Assembly (NCBI GenBank): GCA_021229015.1
Contig: CM037795.1
Location: 19,716,378-19,780,377 of the forward strand
DNA from: Solen grandis
Lineage: Eukaryota; Mollusca; Bivalvia; Adapedonta; Solenidae
Reading direction: 5' to 3'
Length of the DNA: 64,000 bases
Shown here one piece after another: positions 16,250 through 31,000 of this stretch. The notes under the pieces were generated by a model. The model was not told the origin of the DNA. It saw only the letters and a list, made by a program, of their open reading frames with translations, and ran no database searches. The position numbers and the translations under genes are program-made. Within the stretch, counting starts at the first letter, position 1. Each line of letters opens with the position of its first letter.

Positions 16250-16550
16250 AAACAGAGGAGACCCTGATCAGACAGCTCCCTTTTGGACACCCTGATCAGA
16301 CAGCTCCCTTTTGGACACCCTATCAGACAGTCAGACAAGCTCCCTTTTGGCCCCACACCTTTGACCTATCAGACAGTCCTTTGGACACCCTGATCAGACA
16401 GCTCCCTTTTGGACACCCTGATCAGACAGCTCCCTTTTGGACACCCTGATCAGACAGCTCCCTTTTGGACACCCTGATCAGACAGCTCCCTTTTGGACAC
16501 CCTGATCAGACAGCTCCCTTTTGCGACACCCTGATCATACAGCTTAGGAG
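16250..16550 (+). repeat. 28-bp minisatellite, about 9-10 copies
   Basis: The unit reads 'cctgatcagacagctccc' then 'ttttggacac'. Most copies are exact. Two in the middle (16320-16385) are altered and contain 'gccccacacctttgacc'. The unit length is not a multiple of three, so the 69-residue frame across it is accidental. Confidence 0.95.
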
Positions 16551-17965
16551 GCTGATCTTGGTCTACTCTGTTTGTGAATGCATCAAAATAATTCTATATG
16601 TAAAGAAATATGTAGAGTAAAGAAGTAAAGAGTTAATTAACTAAAGTTAACTAGTAAACAGACTGGCTGCTTAATTCTGGTCCAAGTGGACATTTTAATA
16701 CACATGAGTATATATCACAACAGTAAATACTACATACCCTTTACCCAATAACATCACTAAAAATGTTATTATTTTGATCTATGTAACAAACGGCTCATTC
16801 ACAGACCTAAACAATCAGTGGACATAGAAATTTCTCACAAAACCAAATCTTTGACAAACTGGTAGTTGCATATTGATAAAAAAATTGTGTATTTTATCAA
16901 TAAATGAATTAAGCACTACCTATAAAGAGACACAAAAATAAGGTATTAATGAAATCCATTTGCCTACCATTAAACAAAAAGTTTACTTACCAATATTTGG
17001 TTTTTATTGATCCATTCTGCACCCCTGCTTGTTCTATTTTTTATCACAAACAAGTTTTAACGGATTCTATTTTTTCACACAGGGGTATATGTATAATGTT
17101 TATTTTATACATTAACACCGTGGGACATATAATGTACAGTGTAGATCCATTATGACTTGAAATCCAAAATTACATCTTCCACCTCAAGTCCACTTTTTTT
17201 TTAAAATTTGTTGATTTAAGCATTTTCACAAAGTTATGGTGTCCAATATATATAGGATTTTATATTGTATAACAACAAATATGAGATTCTTTTAATCACA
17301 TAACTTTAAATGCTGAGATTTAACAGAATAATAATGTTTTAATGTTTCACGTGCGATTTTCACATTGTTTTAATCCTAAAAATTATACAGGGTTAAATGA
17401 CTTTATATTACATGATTATGAAAAAATATGTAATGGTTATATTACACGGAATACAAGGAACGCCATGTAATAAAAAGATGTATCAAGACTTTGAAACAAA
17501 GTATGGTGTTATAATGGAGCCTCAGTATATTAATAATTTAACATAAAACCTTGGACATTCACACATGAAAATTTCCTTATGAATTTCTGCATGCATTATG
17601 ATGTACCAATATTAAAATATTTGAAAACATAAAAGAAATGTCATATTTATCTTGTGCTACACAATATAAAAACATATAAAATTAAATGTTAATATCAAAA
17701 AGAAATTGTAAAACTTAATCTAAACAAACAAACAAAACTTGGAAACTGTGATAACGTTTTCCAGTCTTAGAAAAAGTATGGATGAAATGATATGGAAACA
17801 CATCTGTAAAAGCAAACTTAACAGGATATGTGGAGAAACGAAAGTAAAACCTCTTCATACTTTAATCTCTTTTACACAATGTACTTCTGAGTAGGCAAAG
17901 CAAAAATTCTATCTAGAGTTATTAAGATCTCCGTGGTCCAATGATTGTGTTCCTTGGTTGTAAGT
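16551..17965. other. AT-rich intergenic stretch, no gene seen
   Basis: Rich in A and T with long poly-T and poly-A tracts. No recognisable gene, structural RNA or repeat family was found by eye. Confidence 0.5.
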
Positions 17966-18160
17966 TTAAGGTAATAAATTATAATCATGGTCCTTCAAAT
18001 GCTTAAAAAGATTTCAGTGCAGATGCAAACCCCTATTGACTTGGAAGTTACTGAAAAGAGTATTTCTCTCTAAGTCTACAAAGGCTTGCATTTTCTCTAA
18101 AATTCCCATGATCACTTGATGGACCATGATCACAATTTAATGATGGATGGATTACTTTAA
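17966..18160 (-). mobile_element. MITE family 2, copy 1
   Basis: About 195 bases with inverted ends: a 'taaggtaat' left end and 'aatgatggatggattacttt' at the right. It aligns along its length to the reverse complement of 21196-21380, sharing 'cccatgatcacttgat' and 'agtgcagatgcaa'. No coding capacity. Confidence 0.8.
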
Positions 18161-19053
18161 TCCCTGCTGGTGGTGAGAACTTAAAAAAACTTCCCTGGCA
18201 CACAATACTTGTCCAACCCAGGACAGGCCGTGAAAAACTAAAATAAGTTGTGACACTTGTTTCTGAACTGATATAAGAGAAATAAGTTTAAAATTTATCA
18301 CTATAGATGAGAGATATATATATATTATATATTAAATCATAATATATATATAATCATATATATATATATATATAGATACTATATTCATAATTTTATATCT
18401 CACTATGATAAATATATACTAACAGCTGCAAAATATCAAAGTAAATGCAGCATTTAATCTAAAGGTAGATGTAAAACAAAAAACAACAAAAATTATGGAT
18501 GGTAACTGAGTATTCCAAAAGTAAGAATTCTCCAGTGTTTAGTACAGCTATCACTAAAGGTGATGATTACCCCCAATGACCTGTCTTGACCTAACAATAT
18601 AAAAAAAAAAATAAAGTGGACAGGAAGGGGAAATGAGTTTGATTTCTATATAGCACTGGTAGGATAATGGAATAATAAGAAAAAAATAAAGATATTCTCA
18701 ATATCATGGCATACTATCTATATGAATCTTCAAAAATTATTACATGAGAGTTTGTCAGTGTAAACATGACTGTTGATACTGATAACAAAATGTGAGTATA
18801 AACAAGAGCACCGCACGCGGATGCCAATGCTTATCTGTTAAAAGTGTTTGAGTAATGGGCTACATTAAAGTTTTTGCACGATGACCCAGCAATCATAATA
18901 GCTTGACTCTTTCTTCAAAATGGACAAGCTAAAAATCAAACATTCACATGAATGATGAGCAAAATCATACAAAACAAAACAATCGTTACATGACAGCCAA
19001 AAATAAAATGCTGTTTATCTACATCGACACACTGTCAGAATTACAACCTCTGA
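18161..19053. other. Probable 3' untranslated / downstream DNA of the Ttd14 gene
   Basis: The stretch lies immediately 3' of the Ttd14 stop codon (minus strand). It contains a TA-rich microsatellite at about 18312-18375. No open frame of interest. Calling it 3' UTR is inference from position. Confidence 0.4.
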
Positions 19054-22000
19054 CTATTTCAGTCCTCCTTTACTTGATCCCTCTGGCCCTGTGTCATTTA
19101 TTTCACCCAAATCATTGCTGTGGGCTCCATCAACCATGCCTGTTCCAGGTTCGCCTAGAGATTTCAGACGAGATTTGCTCGGAGAATGGGTTAGGCTGTC
19201 TTTGAGTGAAAGCTCAAACATGGAGTAGTGAGGGTCATGTGTGACCTCTTTAACCACATCCAGGAAATCAGGAAGTGGGAAATCTCCGCCGGTCATGGTA
19301 GTGTAGGACGTCAGGAGGATTAGCCCCTTACACCTGTAGAATATTACAGGATACCAGATTAATCGTCTGAATAACAACCCCTTACACCTGGAGAAAATTA
19401 CAGGATACCAGATTAATCGTCTGAATAACAACCCCTAACACCTGGAGAAAATTACAGGATACCAGATTAATCGTCTGAATAACAACCCCTTACACCTGGA
19501 GAAAATTACAGGATACCAGATTAATCGTTTGAATAACAGTCCATTACACCTGTAGAATAATACAGGATACCTGATTAATCGTTTGAATAACAACCCCTTA
19601 CATATGTAGAATATAACAGGATACCTGATTAATCATTTGAACATATCTCTTTTACATTACATTACAAACCTGTTTTAACAGCCAACCTGTGAACATGGGC
19701 CAGAGCCAGGTTTCCCAGCACTGACTTTATAGAGAATGTAATCTCTGAATAACAGGCACCTTCAGATAAAGGCCAGTTTTTAATTTTCTATGATGGCCTT
19801 TGTTCACAGGTTTTACTGTAATTGGGGAAGCTAGAGCTATCTAAACCTCTAAATAATAGTCACATCCAGATAAAGGCCAGTTTTCAATTTCAATTTAACC
19901 CAGGTTATACCCCACTACCCAACTACTTCCATACCTGTCCGGACATGGTTCCAGATATTCGTCCATCTGGTAATACTGGTTGTTCCAGAGAAAGCAGCGT
20001 CTTCGCTTGTTGATGGTTGCATGGTTATCATCACGCTGCATCAGCAACAGCTGAAATACAAACAATAAACCAGCTGTCATGATGTCACAATTAATGACAT
20101 AATGTCATTTTTTTTTTTTTTTTTTTTTTATATTGACTTACCTCTTTAAAACACAAAAAAGCTAGAAAAAAAATCTCATTTGAATAACAGGAATACAGTC
20201 AAACCTGTCTTTAGTTGTCAGTCAAAGGAACGAGAGAAAGTGGCTGCTTAACAGAGGCGATTTCTATATGAAGTTTAAAATATATAACAAAATGCTACAG
20301 TCTGGCAACATCAAATTTGACGCTAAATGCAGGTTGACCGCACAGGTGGCCACTAATGCAAGTTTTAACTGTACTCATAAAACCAAATTAGGCTGTTATA
20401 GTACATTCTTCTCTCCAAAACCTAGGGATTGTAAACATTTTCAGGCTGATCAGGTTCTTCTATGGCAAACCGCAGTGTAAAATTACATCTCTGAGTGATA
20501 AATATTTTACAAAAGGCTTTAGACTGCAGTATAATCACACCTTTATGCCATCTCTACAAAGACATCTTAAAGCTGAATAAAAAACTATTTCTGCACACTT
20601 TTCTGACTCAAATTTCTTGTCCAACCTAAAAAATTCTGAAATAGATTTTGTGTACTTTGTAAGTCATTGTAAAAAATATAAGTTTAAATAAGAACAGCTG
20701 TTTTAAAGATTTAACAAAGAGAACCTCATTTAAAGCAATGAAAGACAACACAAAATGTACTAACGTTATAGTCTTTGACGTTGATTGACATGCGCAGTTC
20801 CACACTTTGCTTGTTGATCTCTGGCCGCCGTATTGTGTGAGTGTATGTCCACACACCTGTAATGTTTACAACAGCACATAATAAATCTTACTGCGGTAAA
20901 GGTATGGATCGAAGGCTAAAGGTGAGTAGATCTAATCCATGAAGTATACATTTCTCATTTATTGACCTTTTCTCACCTAAATGTCTTCAGTCTAAAATTA
21001 AGCCTTAGTTCAAAAATTCTAAAATTAAGCCTTAGTTTAAAGTCTAAAATAAGGTCTGAGGCTAAAATAAATCTTGAATCTTAAATCAAGTTCCAAGTGT
21101 CTTATGATAGAGCCCAAGTTTGATAGCCTGTCCTTCTCATCTCCGGGTCATGAACAGAATAATCGGTTCTTCTATTGACCACCTAGGTTATTGTCTTAAG
21201 GTAATCCATCCATCATTAAATTGTGGTCATAGTCTATCAAGTGATCATGGGAATTTCATAAGTTCATGCAAACCTTTATAGTCTTAGAGCAAAAGTGCCT
21301 ATAATTCCAAGTCAATGGACACTTGCATCTGCACTAAAGTCTTTTTTTTCAGCATTTGAATGATGGATGGATTACCTTAATAGTTTTCATACAGTAAAGG
21401 ATTAATGCTATTTAAATGTTTTGCGATTTGGTATGTTGTTTCTGTTTCAGTTGTTATTTTCATCTTACGTCAATCATTATCCAATGTTGTTTCTAGTGAC
21501 ACCCAAGTACAAACTCCATTATAACACACCCAATTATAACTTATTCCATTGTAACATACCTCATTATCATAACACACCCAATTATAACTTATTCCATTGT
21601 AACATACCTCATTATCATAACACCCCCAATTATAACTTATTCCATTGTAACATACCTCATTATCATAACACCCCCAATTATAACTTATTCCATTGTAACA
21701 TACCTCATTATCATAACACCCCCAATTATAACTTATTCCATTGTAACATACCTCATTATCATAACACACCCAATTATAACTTATTCCATTGTAACATACC
21801 TCATTATCATAACACACCCAATTATAACTTATACCATTGCAACATACCTCATTATTATAACACACCCAATTATAACTTGTTCCATTATAACACACCTCAT
21901 TATTATAACACACCAATTATAACTTATTCCATTATAACATACCTCATTGTTATAACACACCATTATAACATACCTCATTATTATAACACACCAATTATAA

Positions 22001-25000
22001 CTTATTCCATTATAACATACCTCATTATTATAACACACCAATTATAACTTATTCCATTATAACATACCTCATTATTATAACACACCAATTATAACTTATT
22101 CCATTATAACACACCTCATTATTATAACACACCAATTATAAATTATTCCATTATAACATACCTCATTATTATAACACACCAATTATAAATTATTCCATTA
22201 TAACATACCTTATTGTTATAACACACCAATTATAACTTATTCCATTATAACATACCTCATTATTATAACACACCAATTATAACATATCCTTACCAATTAT
22301 AACACAGAATCCAATATAACATAGTACAATACAGGACCCCAAATCTATATTGTGTTTGTTTGTTTGTTGAGTTTAAAGTGTCACCAACAGTATTTCAGTC
22401 ATTTGGAGACTATGTCTACTTGTGACAGATAAAGTGCTGCCATACTGTGGTATCATACCACAGACAGTTGGCATGATACCACACCCAGTCACATTATCCT
22501 GACACCGGGCCAACCAGTCCTGGAACTGCCCTTATATGTGGAGCGCCAAGCAAGTGAGCTATACCAGTACCTTTTTTTTTCAGACTTTGGATCAAACCAA
22601 AGACCTATAGTAACAAAGATTGGCAACCAGTCAAAATCATTCAAAATCACGTGGCAGATTGTCCAGATCTCGCAAAGTCACGTTTGCAAGTTTCTGCTAT
22701 TCTGTGTGAGATATTTGAAAGTAATTCATATCTTGCTCTAAAACAATACAATACTTTCAAAATTAAACTAAAGAAGGAAAAAAGTTTTATGTAAAATACA
22801 GAAGCACCTGTAGATTTTGTTGTTTTTCTGCTTACTGGTTGAATTTAAATCAAAATTTCAATTTATTTTCAAAATTAATTAAACTGAAAATATTTTCTTG
22901 CACTAGAAAAATGATACTTTTATAACAAAGTTTTTTTCTTTGTGATTTTTCCATATATTTTAGACAGTTTGCAAAATTCTGTGACCTGCCATGTGACAAA
23001 ATAATATTTTTGCTTCTGTTACAGGAGTTAATTATCATTGTTTAATAGGTCTTTAATAAAACCCACGACCTCCCACTCCTGAGGCAGACTATATTTTGTG
23101 AATTATTTAGCTGACAGGAGGTGCTAAAAGCTTATATAATGCAGTCCAGTGTAGTGCAGTATCTATATACGGACCCCAAATGTCTGCTGGTCCTACATAT
23201 CATAACCAGAGCTGCTTCTATTCCCAACATGATTGATAACATATCTTTTTTTCATGATTATTCCTATTAAGAAATATATAAGCCTCAATTTCTAATTACT
23301 GGTACTTTCAACCATTTCCTTAATAGTGCTATGTAATACTTGAATGCAAAGGTACATACTTCTTTAACCCTTTCCCTCATATAGACTCATTTTGACACAC
23401 TCAATAGGTACCACATAAAGCCTGATCTGCAGAAAACCACAGTTTAGCCTTACCAAATTTAATTACAAAATCCTCATTTCCAGACCACTGAGGAGCAGCG
23501 AACAGCATAAAACCTGATCAGCCTGCGAGTTACTCGCAGGCTGATCTGGTTTTATGCTGTTCGCATAGGTCTTTTCATGGTGTCCTCTATGAGGGAAAGG
23601 GTTAACAATGGAACATACTTCAATATTCTGATTTTCTTTAAAAAAAATGTGTTTTTTTTGTTTTTTCCTAACAAATATTGTATGCTAATCAAGTAGTTTA
23701 CTTACATCTAAGTGTCATAGTCATTTACTTATATATTCTATACAACAAGAATGGTACACATGACTCATTATCTCTTGAACCCCTTAACATTTTACCTAGT
23801 ATAATTTGAATTATTGTGATTACATTAATGGAAATTGGTACACAAATTAAATAAACGATAAAACGTTGGTTAAATTTTTTATCACATGGTTTTAAAATAA
23901 TGTGTTGCCAATTAAAAGAACATTTTTTTCTAGGGGTTTGCAAGGAGGTGGGGTTTGAGAGGGGATAATTGGATGATATTCCTATCTTTTGAAGATTTTG
24001 AAGTACAATTTAGGGCTGAGTATTGATCGTGATTTTGTGGTCAGAACAAGCTACCATACCATCAACCTGTGTTACTATCTATTCTCGATTCCTTACCATT
24101 TTGGCCCCTCCTTCTGAGACGTGCCTGCATCTTGCGACTGGGTGTGACCAAGTAGTCGTGAATAACTGTGAAGTCTTGGTACTTCTGGAACTTCTGTTTA
24201 CCATAACAAGAAAAAACATACACTTTGTTTTAGTTAATATTCAGGAAGTACCAATATTTATTTTTTTCTTCTTATACATTTTCTGTTTCAGAGGAATGCC
24301 TAAAAAAATGTCCTGCAAATTACTGTTTCTCTAAACTGGCAAAATACACCTCAATTGAAAAGACAAAAAAACTACAATGAACCAATATCATTTCTAGCAG
24401 TTATTCTTTCTGTTGACTACGCATTATCTGAATATTAACCTTTATAATTATAAGAAATTTCGTACACTTGCTACATAAAAGAAGAGAGACTTAGATACCT
24501 TTTTTCCTGATATGGTCATTTACTCTTATGACTTTTATATGCATTAGGTATTTGTGCCACTTAATTGTTGTTGTTTTTTTAAAAATGCGGATTTGGTGTT
24601 CAGTATATTCTGTATTCAATTGTCATGATTTTAATTGAGTTTTCAAACATTATTTTACGTTTTGTTACCCAATGATTCCGAAAACTTGTTTTTTTTTCCC
24701 AATATTAATTGGGTAAATACTCAAATACCCTGTTAAATATTTCTCTTACTGGTCACCATTGTGCAGTGGTAGAGTACACTTAATATGGAGTTGGACAGTT
24801 ATGGGTTCAGACCCCAGTGGCAGCAAGATTCTTAAGTGACCTTCCCAGGTGCACTGTACTTGTCTAACTAAGAATCTTCAAATTTCGAATTAACAGTTGT
24901 TGTTGGAAATTTTCCTCTCCCTGTTTTTTTTTTTATTGTATAAACAGACAGAACAACTGAGACAAAAAACACAGATGTACATAAGTTTTATGAACAAGAG

Positions 25001-28000
25001 GGCCAAGATGGCCCTGTGTCGCTCACCTGAGTAAGATGGCTGTGTTAGGCATAATGACAAAAAATCTGGCATCTAAAAGTGTTTTTCTAACATTTGACTA
25101 AGTGACCTACATATTGATCCTACCTGAATTTGCACTCAACTGGGAATTCATGCAGTCATCATTCATATTAAGTTTAATGAAGACTGGGACAAAAATGTAG
25201 GCCTGGGAAAACCGAGAGTTAAAGGTTTTTCTTAGATTTGACCTGGTGACCTAGTTTTTGATCCCACATGACCCAATTTCAAACTCATGCAAGATATCAT
25301 GTAGACAAACATCCTGACCAAATCTATTGAAGATTGGGCTAAAACTGTGGCCTCTAGAGAGTTCACAAGGTTTTTCTTAGATTTGACCTGGTGACCTAGT
25401 TTTTGATCCCACATACCATTTTCAACTCATCAAGATATCATGTAGACAAACACCCTGACCATTTTTATGAAGATTGGGCATAACTGTGGCCTGTATAGTG
25501 TTCGCATGGTTTTTCTAAGATTTGACCTGGTGACCTAGTTTTTGACCCCACATGACCCAATTTCGAACTCATCCGAGATATCATGTAGACAAACATCCTG
25601 ACTAGTTTCGTGAACATTGGGCCATAACTGTGGCCTGTATAGTGTTCACAAGGTTTTTCTAAGATTTGACCTGGTGACCTAGTTTTTGACCCCACATGAC
25701 CCAATTTCAAACTCATCGAGATATCATGTAGACAAACATCCTGATAAGTTTCATGAAGATTGGGCCAAATTTGTGGCCTGTAGAGTGTTCACAAGGTTTT
25801 TCTAAGATTTGACCTGGTGACCTAGTTTTTGACCCCACATGACCCATTTTCGAACTCATCCAAGATATCATGTAGACAAAATCCTGACAATTTATGAAGA
25901 TGGGAAATGTGGCCTTAGGTGTTCACAAGGTTTTTCAAGATTTGACCTGTGACCTATTTTTGACCCCACATGACCCATTTCGAACTCATCCAGATATCAT
26001 GTAGACAAACATCCTGATTAAGTTTGATGAAGATTGGGCCAAATTTGTGGCCTCTAGAGTGTTCACAAGGTTTTTCTAAGATTTGACCTAGTGACCTAGT
26101 TTTTGACCTAACATGACCCAATTTCGAACTCATCCGAGATATCATGTAGACAAACATCCTGACCAAGTTTCATGAAGATTGGGCCAAAACTGTGGCCTCT
26201 CTAGAGTGTTCACAAGCAATTGTTGACGACGGACGACGCACGACGGACAAAAGGCGATCACAAAAGCTCACCCGAGCACAAGTGCTCAGGTGAGCTAAAA
26301 AGAAGAAACACATAAAAAGATATAAAGAAGAGTAATGCAAAACACAAAAAAGTTTCTAGTCATCAATAACAACAAACAACTGCATGCACATCAATACACA
26401 CGTACATACTGACCTCGTCTGAGGGCACACTGCGGACCAGGTATTTGCGCTTGATAGAGTTGGACTGTAGCCGGTCCCCTGTCTCTATACCCAGCCGGTC
26501 GCACACCATCTGTAGAGTGTAGGATATGGCCATCATTTTCATAAGTCCAGTCAGTCACCATGATAATTGGCTCAATGTTCAACCATACTTAGCACTAAGT
26601 GAAACTTAATCCTTTTACCCTTTCCCTCATGGAGGAAACCATGAAAAGACCTATGCTAACAGCATAAAACCTGATCAGCCTGCGAGTAACTCGCAGGCTG
26701 ATCAGGTTTTATGCTGTTCGCTGCTCCTCAGTGGTCTGGAAATGAGGATTTTGTAATTAAATTTGGTAAGGTTTAACTGTGGTTTTCTGCAGATCAGGCT
26801 TTATGTGGTACCTATTGAGTGCGTCAAAATGAGTCTATATGAGGGAAAGGGTTAACTCAAATAGACACATTTTGATACATAGGTAAACAGAGCAGATCCA
26901 GATCAGATAGATCTCCTCTTACTGTAGCCAAGACACTACCCTGTCTGAATAACAAAGAAAATTACATGTAAGTAGGTATATTGTTTCATATCCTATTTAA
27001 AATTCAGTCATTTAATATTTATAAAGTCAAATTTATACATGATTATTCATGAAGTAAATTTAATTTACTTAATTATTAACTTAAAACATAGGGGTGAGTT
27101 TCATCATTTTTGTTTCTCTATTAAAATAAAATCCAAATATTTCAATTATTAGCAAACAGAGCTAAGTTATTAAAGTAAAAAAATCTGTCTAACTTAATCT
27201 TGTACTTGTACATTTTTTAAAACAGTCCTAGTGTGCATTTCTAAGATAAAAAACGTAAGTTAAACTAAGTGCTTACCAAATCTGATCTCAAAATACCATT
27301 TCTGAACATTTAACATGGATGTTTAACATGAACACTTCATTTTCTTTATTTTTTTTTGTTTTTGCAAAAATGCATTATACGTATAACATAAAAAAAAAAA
27401 TCATATTGGCATTAATTCATATCAATATATACCGTACACACAGTCAGATTAGGCGAAGCTACGTACACACGGTCAGATTAGGTGCAGCTACGTACACACG
27501 GTCAGATTAGGCGCAGCTACGTACACACGGTCAGATTAGGTGCAGCTACGTATACAGCGCATCCTAACTTTCAGGGTTACTTATTTGAAAAAATAATAAT
27601 TACTTATCGTATTGTTTGCGGCTAAATCTTGTTTTGAAATTTGTGCCATCGTACATTTTAGCAGACTGAAAGCTATCTGTACGTCACCGGGCTAATCATA
27701 CAGTGAACCGTTTTATCTACACATGACTTCCATTAAGTTGTTTCAGTTTCTCACAATCATTTTATCATGAAATATACCAGTATGATAACTAATAAGAACA
27801 AAAGCAATAATCTGGTATTGTTTATCATGGTTTCGTATAGACTTTGTGGCATATTATTGGATTCATTGGCTTTCAGTATATCCATTTTCTGAGATCGTAT
27901 ACCTGTAAATTTCACTTCTCGGTGATTGAAAAAAGAAACCTGAAAATCTGTATATCACCATATAGGGCGCACCCCCTCTATAAACTTGAATTATCTGGAA

Positions 28001-31000
28001 AAAAAAGTGTGACTAATCTGTCGGTGTATACGGTACTTTATTCTATGGTTAGTGTATCACCCTGATTGTAACAATTCTGACATGGCTAAACTTACATGAA
28101 TCATGCGTATCACTTTATCCTCAAAGTCTGAACTGTTATCCACCACATCGTAGTATGGATGGCCCACCCATGCCTGAAACACGTCCAGAACATCAGACAT
28201 ACAGCAGGGTTTTCCTACAGAATTAGAGTAGAAGGCTAATTTTATGTTGTAGGAGGCAGGGGTGTCTGGAGGTCCTACGTTTTCTTGTGATTTTTCTTTT
28301 CATTTTCATTGAATCTTTGAATAATTCCCTTCAAAGAATTTGAGGCAGTCAAATCTGCAGCCAGCCGCATCTTAAGGAAAACCCTGATACAAAAGTCTAA
28401 CTTTACAATCTGCTACTGTCTTCTACTAAATTCTGCTTATATTTCTGTCTCATAAAAATATACTGATTTCATAAATTATTTATTTTGAATCAAGTCAAAT
28501 AAAACACTGATGCCCTAAATTGTTTGTAGGCTATCCAAACAGGTAAGTTGCTTTATTTCCAAGGATTGTAACAAAAAATTCAATATATCAAATTTAACAA
28601 CCTGTGCAGTAATTTTATCCAATTGTTTGGCAAAGTCAACATCCTCACTACGTGTTTTGTGCCCAGAGCAAGTGTAGAATTCTTCTGCCCCATTGGCAGC
28701 AGTCACCATGTGGATGACCTGGTTATATCTGTTGTCACGGAGATCCACTTCATTCCAGTTGTTCTTTTTCCGCATACGCTCCCAGTCCTCTGGTGGCAGG
28801 TCTGAAATCATACAGACCCCTCTTACTTTTAACCTTCATGGTTTAGTTGTAACACACTTTGCATCTCAACAATGCTTCCTTGGTTCAATTCCTGGTAACG
28901 TTCATGAGAAGGATCAGTGGTCGCCCTTCCAGAGACGTGGGTTTTCTCTGGATTCTCCGGTTTTCTCTTACAATAATAACCACATATATCGCCACCAGAG
29001 CCATTGACAACGACTTATGTAAGCTGTGATAACTTGTATCATAATCAATAAAAGATAGATAAGTTTAAGCCTTGAAGAATTTAAACCTTGTAAATTTGAA
29101 AAATACAATAAAGGCAACCCAAATCTACAATTATTATGTTGATTCATATCTCTACAATTCTCCTTTACTGCCAAACAGTAACGCTAAACATCCAATCAAC
29201 AGAATTTCACTTATTTGGAGACATAGCTTGGGATAAGATAAAGTGCTAAATGCTATGATTACATACAATGTATGACAATGGGAATGATACCACATTAGGT
29301 CATATCATGAGAGAAAGTGTGTAAATCAAAAAAGAGTGTAAATCATGAGAGCAAGTGTGTAAATCAAACAAAAGGGCCATGATGGCCCTAAATCGCTCAC
29401 CCAGAGTATCACTGCTTTAACTTATTTTAAGGGTTTTAGGTTAATGGACGGTTCCTAAATTTTCACCCTGGGTAAGGACCACTATACAGTGTTTCACATC
29501 AAATCTCTAAGCTCCAGGTCTTATACTTTCTTACAAGAAGATTTTTGAAGGTTTTCCTATAATAACTATATGTAAAATAAAGTAACCCCTGTGGCAGGGT
29601 CAATTTTGACCCCACGGCCATGATTTTAACAATCTTGGTAATGGTCCATAAGATGATGCTACACACCAAATATCTAAGCTCCAGGCCTTATGGGTTTTCA
29701 CAAGAAGAATTTTGAAGATTTTCATATATAACTCTATGTAAACAAGAAATGTTTGTGAAACATATATGCCCCCCTCATATGCCATAATATGTATATAGCT
29801 ATATTACATGCAAGGAGTTTGCCTTCATAATGTTGGCTTGTCACAAAATATTCTCAAACTTCAAAAATTTGAGTGAAAATATAATGTGCTAAAATGTGGA
29901 ACTAAACATTTACTGAAATAAATAGGCTGGAGAAATATTTACACAAGTCCACAAAGGTTTAAATGAAAGAACATTGTCAGTTATAAACAAACAAAACATT
30001 AAGACTTAGTGCTCTAGGTTTATTATAAAAATTAACAAATCAGCCTTGCTAGCCATAAGCACAAACATCCACAATAATGAAAGAAAATGATACATCATCC
30101 TTCAAATATCTCAAACTTTAAAACAAAACAACAAAACACATTACAACATAAATTATGTTATCTTAATCTAAGTAATAACAAGGCCAAGTCATCAAACATA
30201 TATACAAATGCAACCTTGTGACCTTGACCTTTGAGGTATTGACACCAAAACCTTTAGGTAAGGACAGCAAATTAGATAGGTGTCATCTTCTAATTGTGAG
30301 CAACAACCACAAGAAGTTTGAGACTTAAAGGTCAAATAGAACTTAAGTTATCACTCGGACAAGGTCTGATATTATACATACACAACATGTGACCTTGTGA
30401 CCTTGACCTTTGAGGTAATGACACCAAAATCAATAGGGGTCATCTACTAATCATGAGCAACAACCACATGAAGTTTGAGACTTAAAGGTCAAATAGAACT
30501 TAAGTTATCACTCGGACAAGGTCTGGTCTACCGACAGACTGATGGACCAACCTACGGACCGACCGACCGACATGAGCAAAGCAATATACCCCCTCTTCTT
30601 CGAAGGGGGGGCATAAAAAGTGACCCCTGGGGTAGGCCTAATTTTGACCCCAGGGCCATGATTTTAACAATCTTGGTAATGGTCCATAAGATGATGCTAC
30701 ATGCCAAATATCTAAGCTCCAGGCCTTATACTTTCTTACAAGAAGATCTTTAAGGTTTTCTTAATATAACTCTATGTAAAATCATGTGACCCCTAGGGCG
30801 GGGCCAATTTTGACCCTAGGGTCATAATTTGAACAATCTTGGTAGAGAGTCATAAGATCAGCTACATACCAAAAATCAAAAGGCTAGGCCTTGTGGTTTC
30901 GGAGAAGAAGATTTTTAAAATTTTCATTTTTAAAATCTATTTTTAGCTCCTGTGACCTAGATTTTTGACCAATCCAAATAATTTTTGGTAAAGGGCCCCA

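Noticed and set aside
16240..16449. Frame with repeated TAPFWTP / RQLPFGHPDQ peptides
   Set aside because: The 28-bp minisatellite is read through in shifting frames; no independent coding evidence.
19054..19431. A 125-codon single-exon gene starting [13 protein letters not shown]
   Set aside because: Its second half is the last Ttd14 exon; its first part is intronic tandem repeat read in frame. It is reported as possible alternative acceptor use instead.
21421..22047. 208-codon plus-strand frame and a 148-codon minus-strand frame
   Set aside because: Both run through the 48-bp tandem array; they exist only because the period is a multiple of three without stops.
21510..22310. Regular repeats that could suggest a CRISPR array
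   Set aside because: There are no unique spacers between repeats; units are head to tail. The host is clearly an animal genome.
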